DNA from: Streptomyces sp. NBC_01214
Lineage (GTDB): Bacteria > Actinomycetota > Actinomycetes > Streptomycetales > Streptomycetaceae
NCBI RefSeq assembly: GCF_026340975.1
Contig: NZ_JAPEOS010000001.1
Span: 952,501 to 1,016,500, forward strand
DNA: 64,000 nt
Reading direction: 5' to 3'
The notes below the pieces were generated by a model. It had not been told where the DNA came from. It worked only from the letters and a program-made list of their open reading frames with translations, and made no database searches. The translations under genes were made by a program, and so were the position numbers. Of this stretch, positions 55,511 through 62,829 are shown one piece after another (the first letter of the stretch is position 1; each line of letters starts with the position of its first letter).

Positions 55511-57073
55511 ATGAGCACCGAGACGTCCCAGACAGCGCCCGAAAGAGAGAACGGGCCCGTACCAGAAGAGCGGAACGACGTAGCCCACGACGCACCCAGC
55601 CCGACCGCCGACCGCCGCCGCTGGCTGGCGCTCGCCATCGTGATGACCGCGGCCTTCATGGACCTGGTCGACGTCACGATCGTCAACATAGCCATCCGCA
55701 CCATGCGCGAGGACTTCGGCGCCTCCACCAGCGCGATCCAGTGGATCACCGCGGGCTATGCCCTCGCCTTCGCGGCGGGCCTGATCACCGGCGGCCGTCT
55801 CGGTGACATCTACGGCCGCAAGCGCGTCTTCCTCATCGGCATCGCCGGGTTCACCGCGGCCTCGCTGCTCTGCGGCATCGCCGCCAACCCGGACGTGCTC
55901 GTCGTGGCCCGCCTCCTGCAGGGCGGTATGGCCGCCCTGATGGTGCCGCAGGTCCTGGCGATCATCCACGTCACCTTCCCGCCGCAGGAGCGCGGCAAGG
56001 TCTTCGGCATGTTCGGCGCGATCGTGGGCCTGGCCGCCGTCTCGGGCCCGCTGCTCGGCGCGCTGCTCATCGAGTGGGACCTCTTCGGTCTCGGATGGCG
56101 CCCGATCTTCCTGATCAACCTGCCCGTCGGCATCATGGGCGTGATCCTGGGCCGCAAGTTCATCGCCGAGTCCAAGGCCCCCAAGGCGCTGCGCCTGGAC
56201 CTGGTCGGCGTCGTCCTCGCCACGCTCGCCCTGGTCCTGCTGATCTTCCCGCTGACCCACGGCCACGAGAACGACTGGCCGCTGTGGGGCTTCGTCTGCA
56301 TGGGCGCGGCGCCCTTCGTCTTCGCCGCCTTCATCGCGTACGAGAAGTACAAGATCAAGAAGGACGGCTCGCCGCTCGTCGAGCTCTCCCTCTTCAAGGT
56401 CAAGAGCTTCGCCGGCGGTATCGCCGTCCAGCTGACCTTCGGCATCGCCACCGGCATCTTCTTCCTGGTCTGGACGATGTACATGCAGATGGGACTCGGC
56501 TGGAGCGTGCTGCGCGCGGGTCTCACCGGCATCCCCTTCTCCATCGCGGTCTCGCTCGCCGCCGGCCTCTCGGTCGAGAAGCTCGTCCCCCGCTTCGGCC
56601 GCAAGGTGCTCCAGGCCGGTGCGCTGACCATGGCCGCCGGTCTGCTCCTCTACATCTGGGAGTCGCAGCACTACGGCATGGAGATCGCCTCCTGGCAGAT
56701 GGCCGCCCCGCTGATCGTCATGGGCGTCGGCATGGGCCTGATCGTGGCCCCGCTGAACGACACCGTGCTCTCCGAGGTGCCGCGCGAGCACGCCGGATCC
56801 GCCTCGGGCCTGATCAACACCACCGGCCAGATGGGCAACGCGCTGGGTCTCGCCCTGACCTCCGTCGTCTTCTTCGGCCTGATCGACGACGACATGGTCT
56901 TCGGTCCGTCGTACGTGGAGGCCTTCCGCGGTGCGCTCTGGTGGGTCGTGGCCGTACTCGTCGTGATCTTCGCGGTGATGTTCGTCCTGCCGCGCAGGGC
57001 GCTCCCGATGGAGGAGCGCGAGGGCGCCGCCGAGCACGCCGGCCGCACCCCGGAGAGGGTCCCGGCCGGCTGA
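55511..57073 (+). CDS. MFS drug exporter, DHA2 type
   Basis: 520 residues, 14 predicted helices, with a disordered acidic leader of about 35. Helix 1 LVDVTIVNIAIRTMREDF and motif A GGRLGDIYGRKRVF mark the DHA2 family; the tail is charged (RALPMEEREGAAEHAGRTP). It exports a hydrophobic compound using the proton gradient. No ribosome site precedes ATG 55511 (the bases before it are TAAGTTTCTCCTC), so the message may be leaderless or start very close. Likely controlled by the divergent WYL regulator. Followed by a textbook terminator. Confidence 0.92.
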   Translation: MSTETSQTAPERENGPVPEERNDVAHDAPSPTADRRRWLALAIVMTAAFMDLVDVTIVNIAIRTMREDFGASTSAIQWITAGYALAFAAGLITGGRLGDIYGRKRVFLIGIAGFTAASLLCGIAANPDVLVVARLLQGGMAALMVPQVLAIIHVTFPPQERGKVFGMFGAIVGLAAVSGPLLGALLIEWDLFGLGWRPIFLINLPVGIMGVILGRKFIAESKAPKALRLDLVGVVLATLALVLLIFPLTHGHENDWPLWGFVCMGAAPFVFAAFIAYEKYKIKKDGSPLVELSLFKVKSFAGGIAVQLTFGIATGIFFLVWTMYMQMGLGWSVLRAGLTGIPFSIAVSLAAGLSVEKLVPRFGRKVLQAGALTMAAGLLLYIWESQHYGMEIASWQMAAPLIVMGVGMGLIVAPLNDTVLSEVPREHAGSASGLINTTGQMGNALGLALTSVVFFGLIDDDMVFGPSYVEAFRGALWWVVAVLVVIFAVMFVLPRRALPMEEREGAAEHAGRTPERVPAG

Positions 57074-57093
57074 GCCGGGCCGCAAGCGCCACC

Positions 57094-57139
57094 GAACGGA
57101 CGTGTCCGCCCCCACGGGCGGGCGTGTCCGTTCTTTTTT
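57094..57139 (+). terminator. Canonical intrinsic terminator after the MFS gene
   Basis: An 18-bp stem (57094-57111 with 57116-57133, three G-T pairs), loop CCAC, then TTTTTT. The only hairpin in the window followed by an uninterrupted run of six T after its stem. Confidence 0.92.
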
Positions 57140-57210
57140 GTTTCCCTCCGCAGGCCTGCGTACAGTGGTGCGAATCCACCCATTAGGGAATGAAGCGGAC
57201 GTAAATCCAC

Positions 57211-57975
57211 ATGTGCGCACCGGAGCGCCGCCACGAGATCCTGCGTCTCGCCCGCGAGGCGGGCAGCGTCGACGTGCTCTCGCTCGCCGACCGCTTCCAG
57301 GTCACCGCGGAGACCGTACGCCGCGACCTCACGGCCCTCGACCGGTCCGGCCTGCTCCGCCGGGTGCACGGCGGGGCCATCCCGGCCGGCCGCCTCGACT
57401 TCGAGCCCGACCTCACCGAGCGCGAGGCGACCGCCGCCGATGAGAAGCACCGCATCGCGGCCGCCGCACTGACCGAACTCCCCGACGGCGGCAGCGTCGT
57501 CCTGGACGCCGGCAGCACCATCGCCCGGCTGGCCGCCGCGATCCCGGTCGACGTCGCGCTCACCGTGGTCACCCACGCGCTGCCCGTCGCCGCCCGGCTC
57601 GCCGACCACACCGGCATCGACCTCCACCTCGTCGGAGGCCGCGTCCGCCACCGCACCCGCGCCGCCGTCGACGCGTGGGCGCTGCGCGCGTACGCCGAGA
57701 TCCGCGCCGACGTGCTCTTCCTCGCGACCAACGGGTTCACTGAGGCCGAAGGCGGCCTGACCACCCCGGACCTCGGTGAGGCGGCCGTCAAGCGCGCCGC
57801 GATGACCGCCGCCCGCCGGGTCGTCCTCCTCGCCGACTCGGCCAAGGCCGGACAGGAGCACTTCGCGCGCTTCGGCTCCTTCGCCGACGTCGACCTGCTC
57901 ATCACGGACACGGGGCTCGCCCCCGCCGACAAGGCCTCGATCGAGGCCGCCGGTACGGAAGTTGTGCTCGTATGA
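57211..57975 (+). CDS. DeoR/GlpR-family sugar-responsive repressor
   Basis: 254 residues. HTH: RRHEILRLAREAGSVDVLSLADRFQVTAETVRRDLTALDRSGLLRRVHGGAIP (about 4-55, the DeoR signature). The C-terminal sugar-phosphate domain includes GGSVVLDAGSTIARLAAAIP, VVTHALPVAARL and LHLVGGRVR. Its stop overlaps the 1-phosphofructokinase start as ATGA, the typical fruR-fruK arrangement, in which fructose-1-phosphate releases repression. ATG 57211 follows GAAGCGGA. Confidence 0.92.
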   Translation: MCAPERRHEILRLAREAGSVDVLSLADRFQVTAETVRRDLTALDRSGLLRRVHGGAIPAGRLDFEPDLTEREATAADEKHRIAAAALTELPDGGSVVLDAGSTIARLAAAIPVDVALTVVTHALPVAARLADHTGIDLHLVGGRVRHRTRAAVDAWALRAYAEIRADVLFLATNGFTEAEGGLTTPDLGEAAVKRAAMTAARRVVLLADSAKAGQEHFARFGSFADVDLLITDTGLAPADKASIEAAGTEVVLV

Positions 57976-58918
57976 TCCTCACCGTCACCCCCAACCCCTC
58001 CCTCGACCGGGCCTACGAGATCCCCTCGCTGGTCCGCGGCCGGGTGCTGCGCGCAGGCGGTGAACGGGTCGACCCCGGGGGCAAGGGCGTCAACGTCTCC
58101 CGCTCCGCGGCCGCCGCGGGCGCCCGCACGACGGCAGTGCTCCCGCTCGGCGGTGCCCCCGGCATCCTGCTCGCCGAACTCCTCGGCGCACAGGGCGTGG
58201 ACGTCACCGCCGTGTCGATCGCAGGCCAGACCCGCTCGAACATCGCGCTCACCGAAAACCGGACGGCACCCTCACCAAAATCAACTCGCCCGGCCCGGCG
58301 CTCTCCCCGGAGGAATCGGCCCTGCTCCTGGACACCGTCCGCTCCGCCGCCGCCGAAGCCACCTGGGTCGCCTGCTGCGGCAGCCTCCCGCGCGGCATCG
58401 ACCCCCGGTGGTACGCCGACCTGGTCGCCCAGGTGCACGCGGCGGGCGCCCGGATCGCCCTGGACACCTCGGGCCCCGCGCTGCCGGGGGCGCTGGCGGC
58501 CGGCCCGGAGGTGATCAAGCCCAACGCGTCCGAGCTGGCGTCCGCCGTGGGACGCCCGCTGCCCACCCTGGGGGACGTGGTCAAGGCCGCCGAGGAGCTC
58601 CGCGAGCGGGGCGCGGGGGCCGTACTGGCCTCCCTCGGCGGGGACGGCCAGCTCCTGGTCTCGGCGGAGGGCACCTACTACGGCACCGCCCCGGCCCCGG
58701 AAGTGCGCAGCACCGTGGGGGCGGGCGACGCCTCGCTGGCCGGTTTCCTGATCGCGGGCGGCACCGGCCCGGGCGCCCTCGCCTCGGCACTGGCCCACGG
58801 CGCGGCCGCCGTCCAACTGCCGGGCAGCGCCATGCCGACCCCGGCGGACCTGCGCCCCGACCGGGTCCGCGTCACCGAGGACCCGCCCCTGGACCTCCAG
58901 CTCGCCGACCCCGCCTAG
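57972..58918 (+). pseudogene. fruK: 1-phosphofructokinase (FruK), frameshifted
   Basis: PfkB-family kinase. The N-terminal 95 residues read normally (MILTVTPNPSLDRAYEI, DPGGKGVNVSRSAAAAG, TRSNIALTE). At 58254-58261 (ACCGAAAACCGG) the frame breaks; the remainder continues in another frame: DGTLTKINSPGPALSPEE, then WVACCGSLPRGIDP, IKPNASELASAVGR and the catalytic STVGAGDASLAGFL, ending at 58918. Family alignment expects TE followed by one or two residues and DGTLTK, so one base is missing or two extra A are present. As written, translation from 57972 runs out of frame and stops at 58514. Every catalytic motif is otherwise intact, so a recent mutation or sequence error is likely. Fructose PTS genes are not adjacent. 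Confidence 0.85.
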
Positions 58919-58943
58919 GCCCTGTCCTGCCGGCCGGGCCGGA

Positions 58944-59714
58944 TCACCGCACCCGGGCGCGCAGTTCCATCGCTCCGCGCGCAGCCGCCTCGCTCTCGTA
59001 CACCTCGCACATGTGCCGCCCGTCGGGCGTCGCCGTGTGCTCGACCTCCCACAGGCTGACCTCGGTCCCGTCCAGCAGGACGAAGGCGTGCTCGTACAGG
59101 CTGAAACCCGCTCCCCGCCCGTCCGCGAGGCACTGCCGCGCCCCGAACGCCTGCGTGATCTGGTGCGCGTACGCCGACCGCAGCAGCGTCGCCACCCGCT
59201 CGCCCGGCCGGTCGACGTTCTCCGCGCGGCGCAGCACCCGCCGGGCGTGGTCCGCGGAGTCCTCCACCGCGTACTCCCGGTGCCGCCGCACGGGGGCCGG
59301 GGCCGTGTACAGCGCGCTCAGCAGGGCCATGCCGCCCTCCGGCTCGTCCTCGCCCGGCACCAGCACCGGATCCGGGGACGCCCCGGCCGACGCCTCACCG
59401 AACAGCCGGGTCACGGCCAGGCAGGTCTCCGCCTTGCTCGCGAAGACCTCGTGCCGGACGGTCCGGTCGCCCTCCAGCCGGTAGGCCAGCTCCCACAGCG
59501 AGACCGAACCGCCGTCGGTCAACAGATAGGTGTGCCGGTGGGTCTCCCGCCAGATGCCCGCCTCCGGGCTGTGGTGGGTGGTGTAGAGCGAAGAGCTGTG
59601 GGCGAGCGCCGTGCCGAGGCGCTCCACCAGCCTGTCCGGCAGGTCGAAGGAGTTGAGGGCGCGGCCGAGGAGTCGTTCGAGGTGCGCCTCGGTTGTCTCG
59701 TACGGATCGCTCAA
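58944..59714 (-). CDS. Streptomyces-type conserved protein of unknown function
   Basis: 256 residues, soluble. MSDPYETTEAHLERLLGRALNSFDLPDRLVERL opens an N-terminal helical part; two similar blocks follow, HTYLLTDGGSVSLWELAYRLEGD...HEVFASKAE and YEHAFVLLDGTEVSLWEVEHTATPDGRHMCEVYESEAA, an internal repeat of about 40 residues around SLWE. I recall proteins like this as a Streptomyces-restricted DUF (possibly DUF6227) but cannot verify it. The start is TTG 59714 with GGAG 7 bases upstream; no better start is in frame. Confidence 0.75.
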   Translation of the reverse strand: MSDPYETTEAHLERLLGRALNSFDLPDRLVERLGTALAHSSSLYTTHHSPEAGIWRETHRHTYLLTDGGSVSLWELAYRLEGDRTVRHEVFASKAETCLAVTRLFGEASAGASPDPVLVPGEDEPEGGMALLSALYTAPAPVRRHREYAVEDSADHARRVLRRAENVDRPGERVATLLRSAYAHQITQAFGARQCLADGRGAGFSLYEHAFVLLDGTEVSLWEVEHTATPDGRHMCEVYESEAAARGAMELRARVR

Positions 59715-59897
59715 GGTGGGTCTCCAGGCCGTCGCAGCTTGTCACTTCGCGGAAGCTCAACGTAACCCCTGGTTCTGACATCACGTCCGGGGTTCGGTAA
59801 AACGTCCGGGAAGCATCGGAGGTTCCCGCCACACCTTCAGGTCAACTTGCGTACGGATGCGCACGGTTGGGCCCGGTCTGAGGTGAAGCGCGGGACT

Positions 59898-60548
59898 ATG
59901 GGCCACATGGCAACGAATACAGTGGGCCTTCCGCGTCAGCAGGTACGGCCCCGCAGCGGACACGAGGGCGAACACAACGCCGCACCGAGGGGGTTGGCCT
60001 GGCTGCTGGCCGTCACCGGGGCGGCCGGACTGCTGGCCTCGTGGGTGATCACCCTCGACAAGTTCCTCCTGCTGGAGGACCCGGACTTCAAGCCCGCGTG
60101 CAGTCTCAACCCGGTCGTCTCCTGCGGCAGCGTGATGGCGAGCGAGCAGGCGGAGGCCTTCGGCTTCCCCAACCCGATGCTGGGGCTCGTCGCGTACGCC
60201 GTCGTGGTCTGCGTCGGCGCGGGCCTGCTGGCCGGCGCCCGCTACCGCGGATGGTTCTGGCTCGGACTGAACGCCGGCACGCTCTTCGGCGTCGGCTTCT
60301 GCAGCTGGCTGATGGTCCAGTCGCTCTACGAGATCAACGCGCTCTGCCTGTGGTGCTGCCTGGCCTGGGTCGCGACCCTGCTGATGTTCTGGGCGGTCAC
60401 CGCGCACAACGTCCGTACGCGCACCCTGCCCGTCCCCGCCCCGCTGCGGGTCTTCTTCACCGACTTCGGCTGGGCCCCGCCGGCCCTGCACGTCGGAGTG
60501 ATCGGCATGCTGGTCCTCACCCGCTGGTGGGACTTCTGGACCGGCTGA
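59898..60548 (+). CDS. Vitamin K epoxide reductase (VKOR) family protein
   Basis: 216 residues, four to five helices. The four VKOR cysteines are present: a loop pair in KPACSLNPVVSCGSV and the CxxC of ALCLWCCLAW, preceded by FGFPNPMLGLVAYAVVV with the conserved Ser/Asn-Pro region. In actinobacteria VKOR reoxidises a DsbA-like thioredoxin for disulfide formation outside the membrane, passing electrons to quinone. No DsbA gene is attached. Start ATG 59898 or ATG 59907. A 14-bp terminator stem follows. Nearby secreted chaplins and rodlin contain paired cysteines that such a pathway could serve. Confidence 0.9.
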   Translation: MGHMATNTVGLPRQQVRPRSGHEGEHNAAPRGLAWLLAVTGAAGLLASWVITLDKFLLLEDPDFKPACSLNPVVSCGSVMASEQAEAFGFPNPMLGLVAYAVVVCVGAGLLAGARYRGWFWLGLNAGTLFGVGFCSWLMVQSLYEINALCLWCCLAWVATLLMFWAVTAHNVRTRTLPVPAPLRVFFTDFGWAPPALHVGVIGMLVLTRWWDFWTG

Positions 60549-60569
60549 CCGCCGGGGGCGGAACGCGAA

Positions 60570-60604
60570 GAGGGCCCCGGCGGCTGGACGCCGCCGGGGC
60601 CCTC
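60570..60604. terminator. 14-bp stem between VKOR and rodlin genes
   Basis: GAGGGCCCCGGCGG, loop CTGGACG, CCGCCGGGGCCCTC, then GTCCTTCACT. Lies 21 bases past the VKOR stop and 59 bases from the rodlin stop; probably serves both convergent genes. Confidence 0.85.
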
Positions 60605-60663
60605 GTCCTTCACTCCACAGGCTCAGCGGCCCGCGATCACCCGAAGGGCGGAGGAGCCGGAAA

Positions 60664-61074
60664 TCAGCTGCCGCTCGACAGGTTGCCCGAGAGGACCGGG
60701 ATGTTGTCCAGGATGTGCGAGAGCGGCTCGTCGCCCTTGGCCTGGGTGGAGTTCTCGGTGCACTGCTGGTTCTGCGGGTTGGACAGGACGTTGATGTCCT
60801 GGACGCCGATGTTGAGCGCGGCGAGGATCGACTGGGCGTTGACCTTCGCCGGCAGGCCGATGCAGGGCTTGTTGAGGGTGCCCTGGACCAGGCTGAGCTG
60901 CGGGCTCATGTCGCCGTGGGTCTTCTGGTTGCCGTAGATCTGCTGGGCACCGTTGCCGTTGACGGTGTTGACCCCGTTGTCGTTGCCGATGGCCATGGCC
61001 GGGGCCGCGGCAGCAGCGCCCGCGCCGATCGCAACGGCGGAGACCGCGGCGGCGGTCATGAACTTCTTGAACAT
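60664..61074 (-). CDS. rdl: Rodlin (aerial hyphae surface protein)
   Basis: 136 residues with signal peptide ([27 protein letters not shown]) and the rodlin body: [76 protein letters not shown]. The two cysteines and the [16 protein letters not shown] block are family hallmarks. Rodlins organise chaplin amyloid fibrils into paired rodlets on aerial hyphae and spores. In S. coelicolor two rodlin genes lie beside a chaplin gene, and here chaplins are also close, but only one rodlin is visible. ATG 61074 follows AGAAGGAA. Confidence 0.95.
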   Translation of the reverse strand: MFKKFMTAAAVSAVAIGAGAAAAAPAMAIGNDNGVNTVNGNGAQQIYGNQKTHGDMSPQLSLVQGTLNKPCIGLPAKVNAQSILAALNIGVQDINVLSNPQNQQCTENSTQAKGDEPLSHILDNIPVLSGNLSSGS

Positions 61075-61346
61075 CTTGTTCCTTCTGTCGCACGAGTGCC
61101 CGCTGATGGAGCGCCCTGGTCAACTGCCCGACCAGGGGGTTGGTTCCGCGGCTTCACTCAAACGGCCCGCGTGTGTCGAGGATTTCCCCGGCCAGGGTGA
61201 GTGGCCTCCGGACGCCTGCGCGAAGCCCGTACGCAGCCAGCATCGTCCGGGGTTCCGGTTGCGCTCCGTGCGGGGCGTTCGCACGGTGGGTGAGTAAGCG
61301 GACTGGTCGAGTCCACTTTCGTGTCCCCACCGCGTAAGGAACATCC

Positions 61347-61811
61347 ATGCACCGCACGAAGCCGTCCCGCGCCCGACTCCTCGTCCCGTCGGCCCTCGCC
61401 GTCGTCATACTGTCCGGCGCCGCCGCCCCCGCGGGCGCCGCGGAGGGTGACGGATCCGCGGCCCTGAGCGGTCGGGTCGCCTCCGTCCAGCGCCAGGTCG
61501 AGAAGATCGAGCAGCGCGCCAAGGCCGGCCCGATCGACGATCTCCTGGCGGGCCTCAGCAAGACGCTGCAGGACCTTCTCGCCTCCGTCGGGGTGTCGCT
61601 GCCGCCGATCGAGCTGCCGAAGCTGCCGGAGATCAAGCTCCCGGAGCTTCCCGAGCTGTCCGGCCTCGTCCCCGAGCTGCCGTCGGTGGAAGTGCCGCCG
61701 GTCGACGGGCTGGTACCGGAGCTGCCCGCGATCCCCGAGGTGCCGGCGCTCCCCGAGCTTCCCGTGACCCCGACGGTCCCCGAGGTCCCGGCCCCTCCTG
61801 CCGTCCCGTAG
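61347..61811 (+). CDS. Secreted proline-rich protein
   Basis: 154 residues: signal peptide (LLVPSALAVVILSGAAAPAGAA), a helical or coiled segment (SGRVASVQRQVEKIEQRAKAGPIDDLLAGLSKTLQDLL), then about 75 residues of a degenerate tandem repeat with period 3 to 6 built on LPELP, IELPKLP, VPELP and ending PEVPAPPAVP. No cysteine, anchor or enzyme motif. AAGGAA precedes ATG 61347. Location between rodlin and chaplin suggests a hyphal surface or wall protein; the function is unknown. Confidence 0.8.
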   Translation: MHRTKPSRARLLVPSALAVVILSGAAAPAGAAEGDGSAALSGRVASVQRQVEKIEQRAKAGPIDDLLAGLSKTLQDLLASVGVSLPPIELPKLPEIKLPELPELSGLVPELPSVEVPPVDGLVPELPAIPEVPALPELPVTPTVPEVPAPPAVP

Positions 61812-61964
61812 GAGCGGTTGCGGACCGAACCCGGCGGATGGTTACGACGATTGAGCCGAATAGGTCTAGTCGTGCGCGTGACCGTGTCGTCTGGGAAGCT
61901 GGACCGTTTCGCTCGGTGTGAGCCCCGGTTCGGGGCAGAACATCGAACAGAAGGTGCACTTCCC

Positions 61965-62204
61965 ATGAACTCTGCCAAGAAGGCCGCCCTGGTTCTGGCC
62001 ACCGCTGGTCTCGCTGCGGCCGGTGCCGCCGGCTCCGCCGCCGCCGACTCGTCGGCCGAGGGTGCGGCCGTGGGTTCCCCCGGCGTTCTCTCCGGCAACC
62101 TGGCCCAGGTGCCGGTGCACGTTCCGGTCAACGTCTGCGGCAACAGCGTGAACATCGTCGGCCTGCTGAACCCGGCGTTCGGCAACGTCTGCGTCAACAA
62201 CTGA
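61965..62204 (+). CDS. chp: Short chaplin
   Basis: 79 residues: signal peptide (about 1-27) and one chaplin domain (about 35-79): GVLSGNLAQVPVHVPVNVCGNSVNIVGLLNPAFGNVCVNN with Cys58 and Cys76. This is the layout of the short chaplins ChpD-H, amyloid-forming surfactants that coat aerial hyphae; two cysteines would form one disulfide. AAGGTG precedes ATG 61965. A 14-bp terminator stem follows 15 bases after the stop. Confidence 0.95.
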   Translation: MNSAKKAALVLATAGLAAAGAAGSAAADSSAEGAAVGSPGVLSGNLAQVPVHVPVNVCGNSVNIVGLLNPAFGNVCVNN

Positions 62205-62219
62205 CGTCGGCCGAACGAC

Positions 62220-62261
62220 CGACTGTGGGCGCCCCGGCCTCGCCGGTGGCGCCCACAGTCG
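62220..62261. terminator. 14-bp stem between the chaplin and the convergent secreted-protein gene
   Basis: CGACTGTGGGCGCC, 14-base loop, GGCGCCCACAGTCG, then TGTCGG. Likely bidirectional. Confidence 0.85.
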
Positions 62262-62288
62262 TGTCGGCGGGTGTTCAGCCGGGACGGT

Positions 62289-62633
62289 TCACTGGCCGCC
62301 GTTGAGCTTCACGCCGCCGAGCATGGGGGACGCCTGGGTGGCGCCGTTCGCGAGGCCGAGCACGGTGCCGGGCACGTCGTTGCGGACCTTGTTCACCTTC
62401 TGGGCGGTACCCACGACCTTGTTGACGGTGTCTCCCTGTTCCGCCAGCCCGTTGCCCACGGTCTGCGGCAGCGACTCGGAGACGGGCCCGACGGAGTTCA
62501 GCGTCTCGGTCACCCCGCCGGTCAGGCTCATGGGGGGCATCGCGGCCGTGGTCTCGGCGGCGAAGGCGGTGGTGGAGGCGCCGAGCGCGGCGACGGAGCC
62601 GACGACGACAGCGGCGACCTTCGTGAGCTTCAT
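62289..62633 (-). CDS. Small secreted protein of unknown function
   Basis: 114 residues: signal peptide (KLTKVAAVVVGSVAALGASTTAFA) then a mature part of about 88, rich in Val/Gly/Asn/Thr (LTGGVTETLNSVGPVSESLPQTVGNGLAEQGDTVNKVVGTAQKV...LGGVKLNGG). No cysteine, so it is not a chaplin or rodlin. Its size and Gly/Asn-rich hydrophobic strands suit a surface-exposed structural protein. AAGAGGA precedes ATG 62633. It is transcribed in the same direction as the long chaplin upstream, with a hairpin between them. Confidence 0.75.
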   Translation of the reverse strand: MKLTKVAAVVVGSVAALGASTTAFAAETTAAMPPMSLTGGVTETLNSVGPVSESLPQTVGNGLAEQGDTVNKVVGTAQKVNKVRNDVPGTVLGLANGATQASPMLGGVKLNGGQ

Positions 62634-62761
62634 TATCGAAATCCTCTTCTTTCGTGAACAGAGGCGTCAGCGGCGACCGTGGCGCCACTTTCGCCCTGGG
62701 TAACGATTCCCACCCGCTGCGGAAACGCGCACGCGGTTAAGGGGCGGGGGCATGACAGCGA

Positions 62762-62788
62762 CCGGAGAATCCGACGGGGATTCTCCGG
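62762..62788. terminator. 11-bp stem after the long chaplin
   Basis: CCGGAGAATCC, loop GACGG, GGATTCTCCGG, extended by AGCG/CGCT with one mismatch. It lies 41 bases beyond the chaplin stop at 62830; on the plus strand it is followed by TGTTTATTCTG. Confidence 0.7.
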
Positions 62789-62829
62789 CCGCTGTTTATT
62801 CTGATGACCGGTAATACCGGTACGACCGG

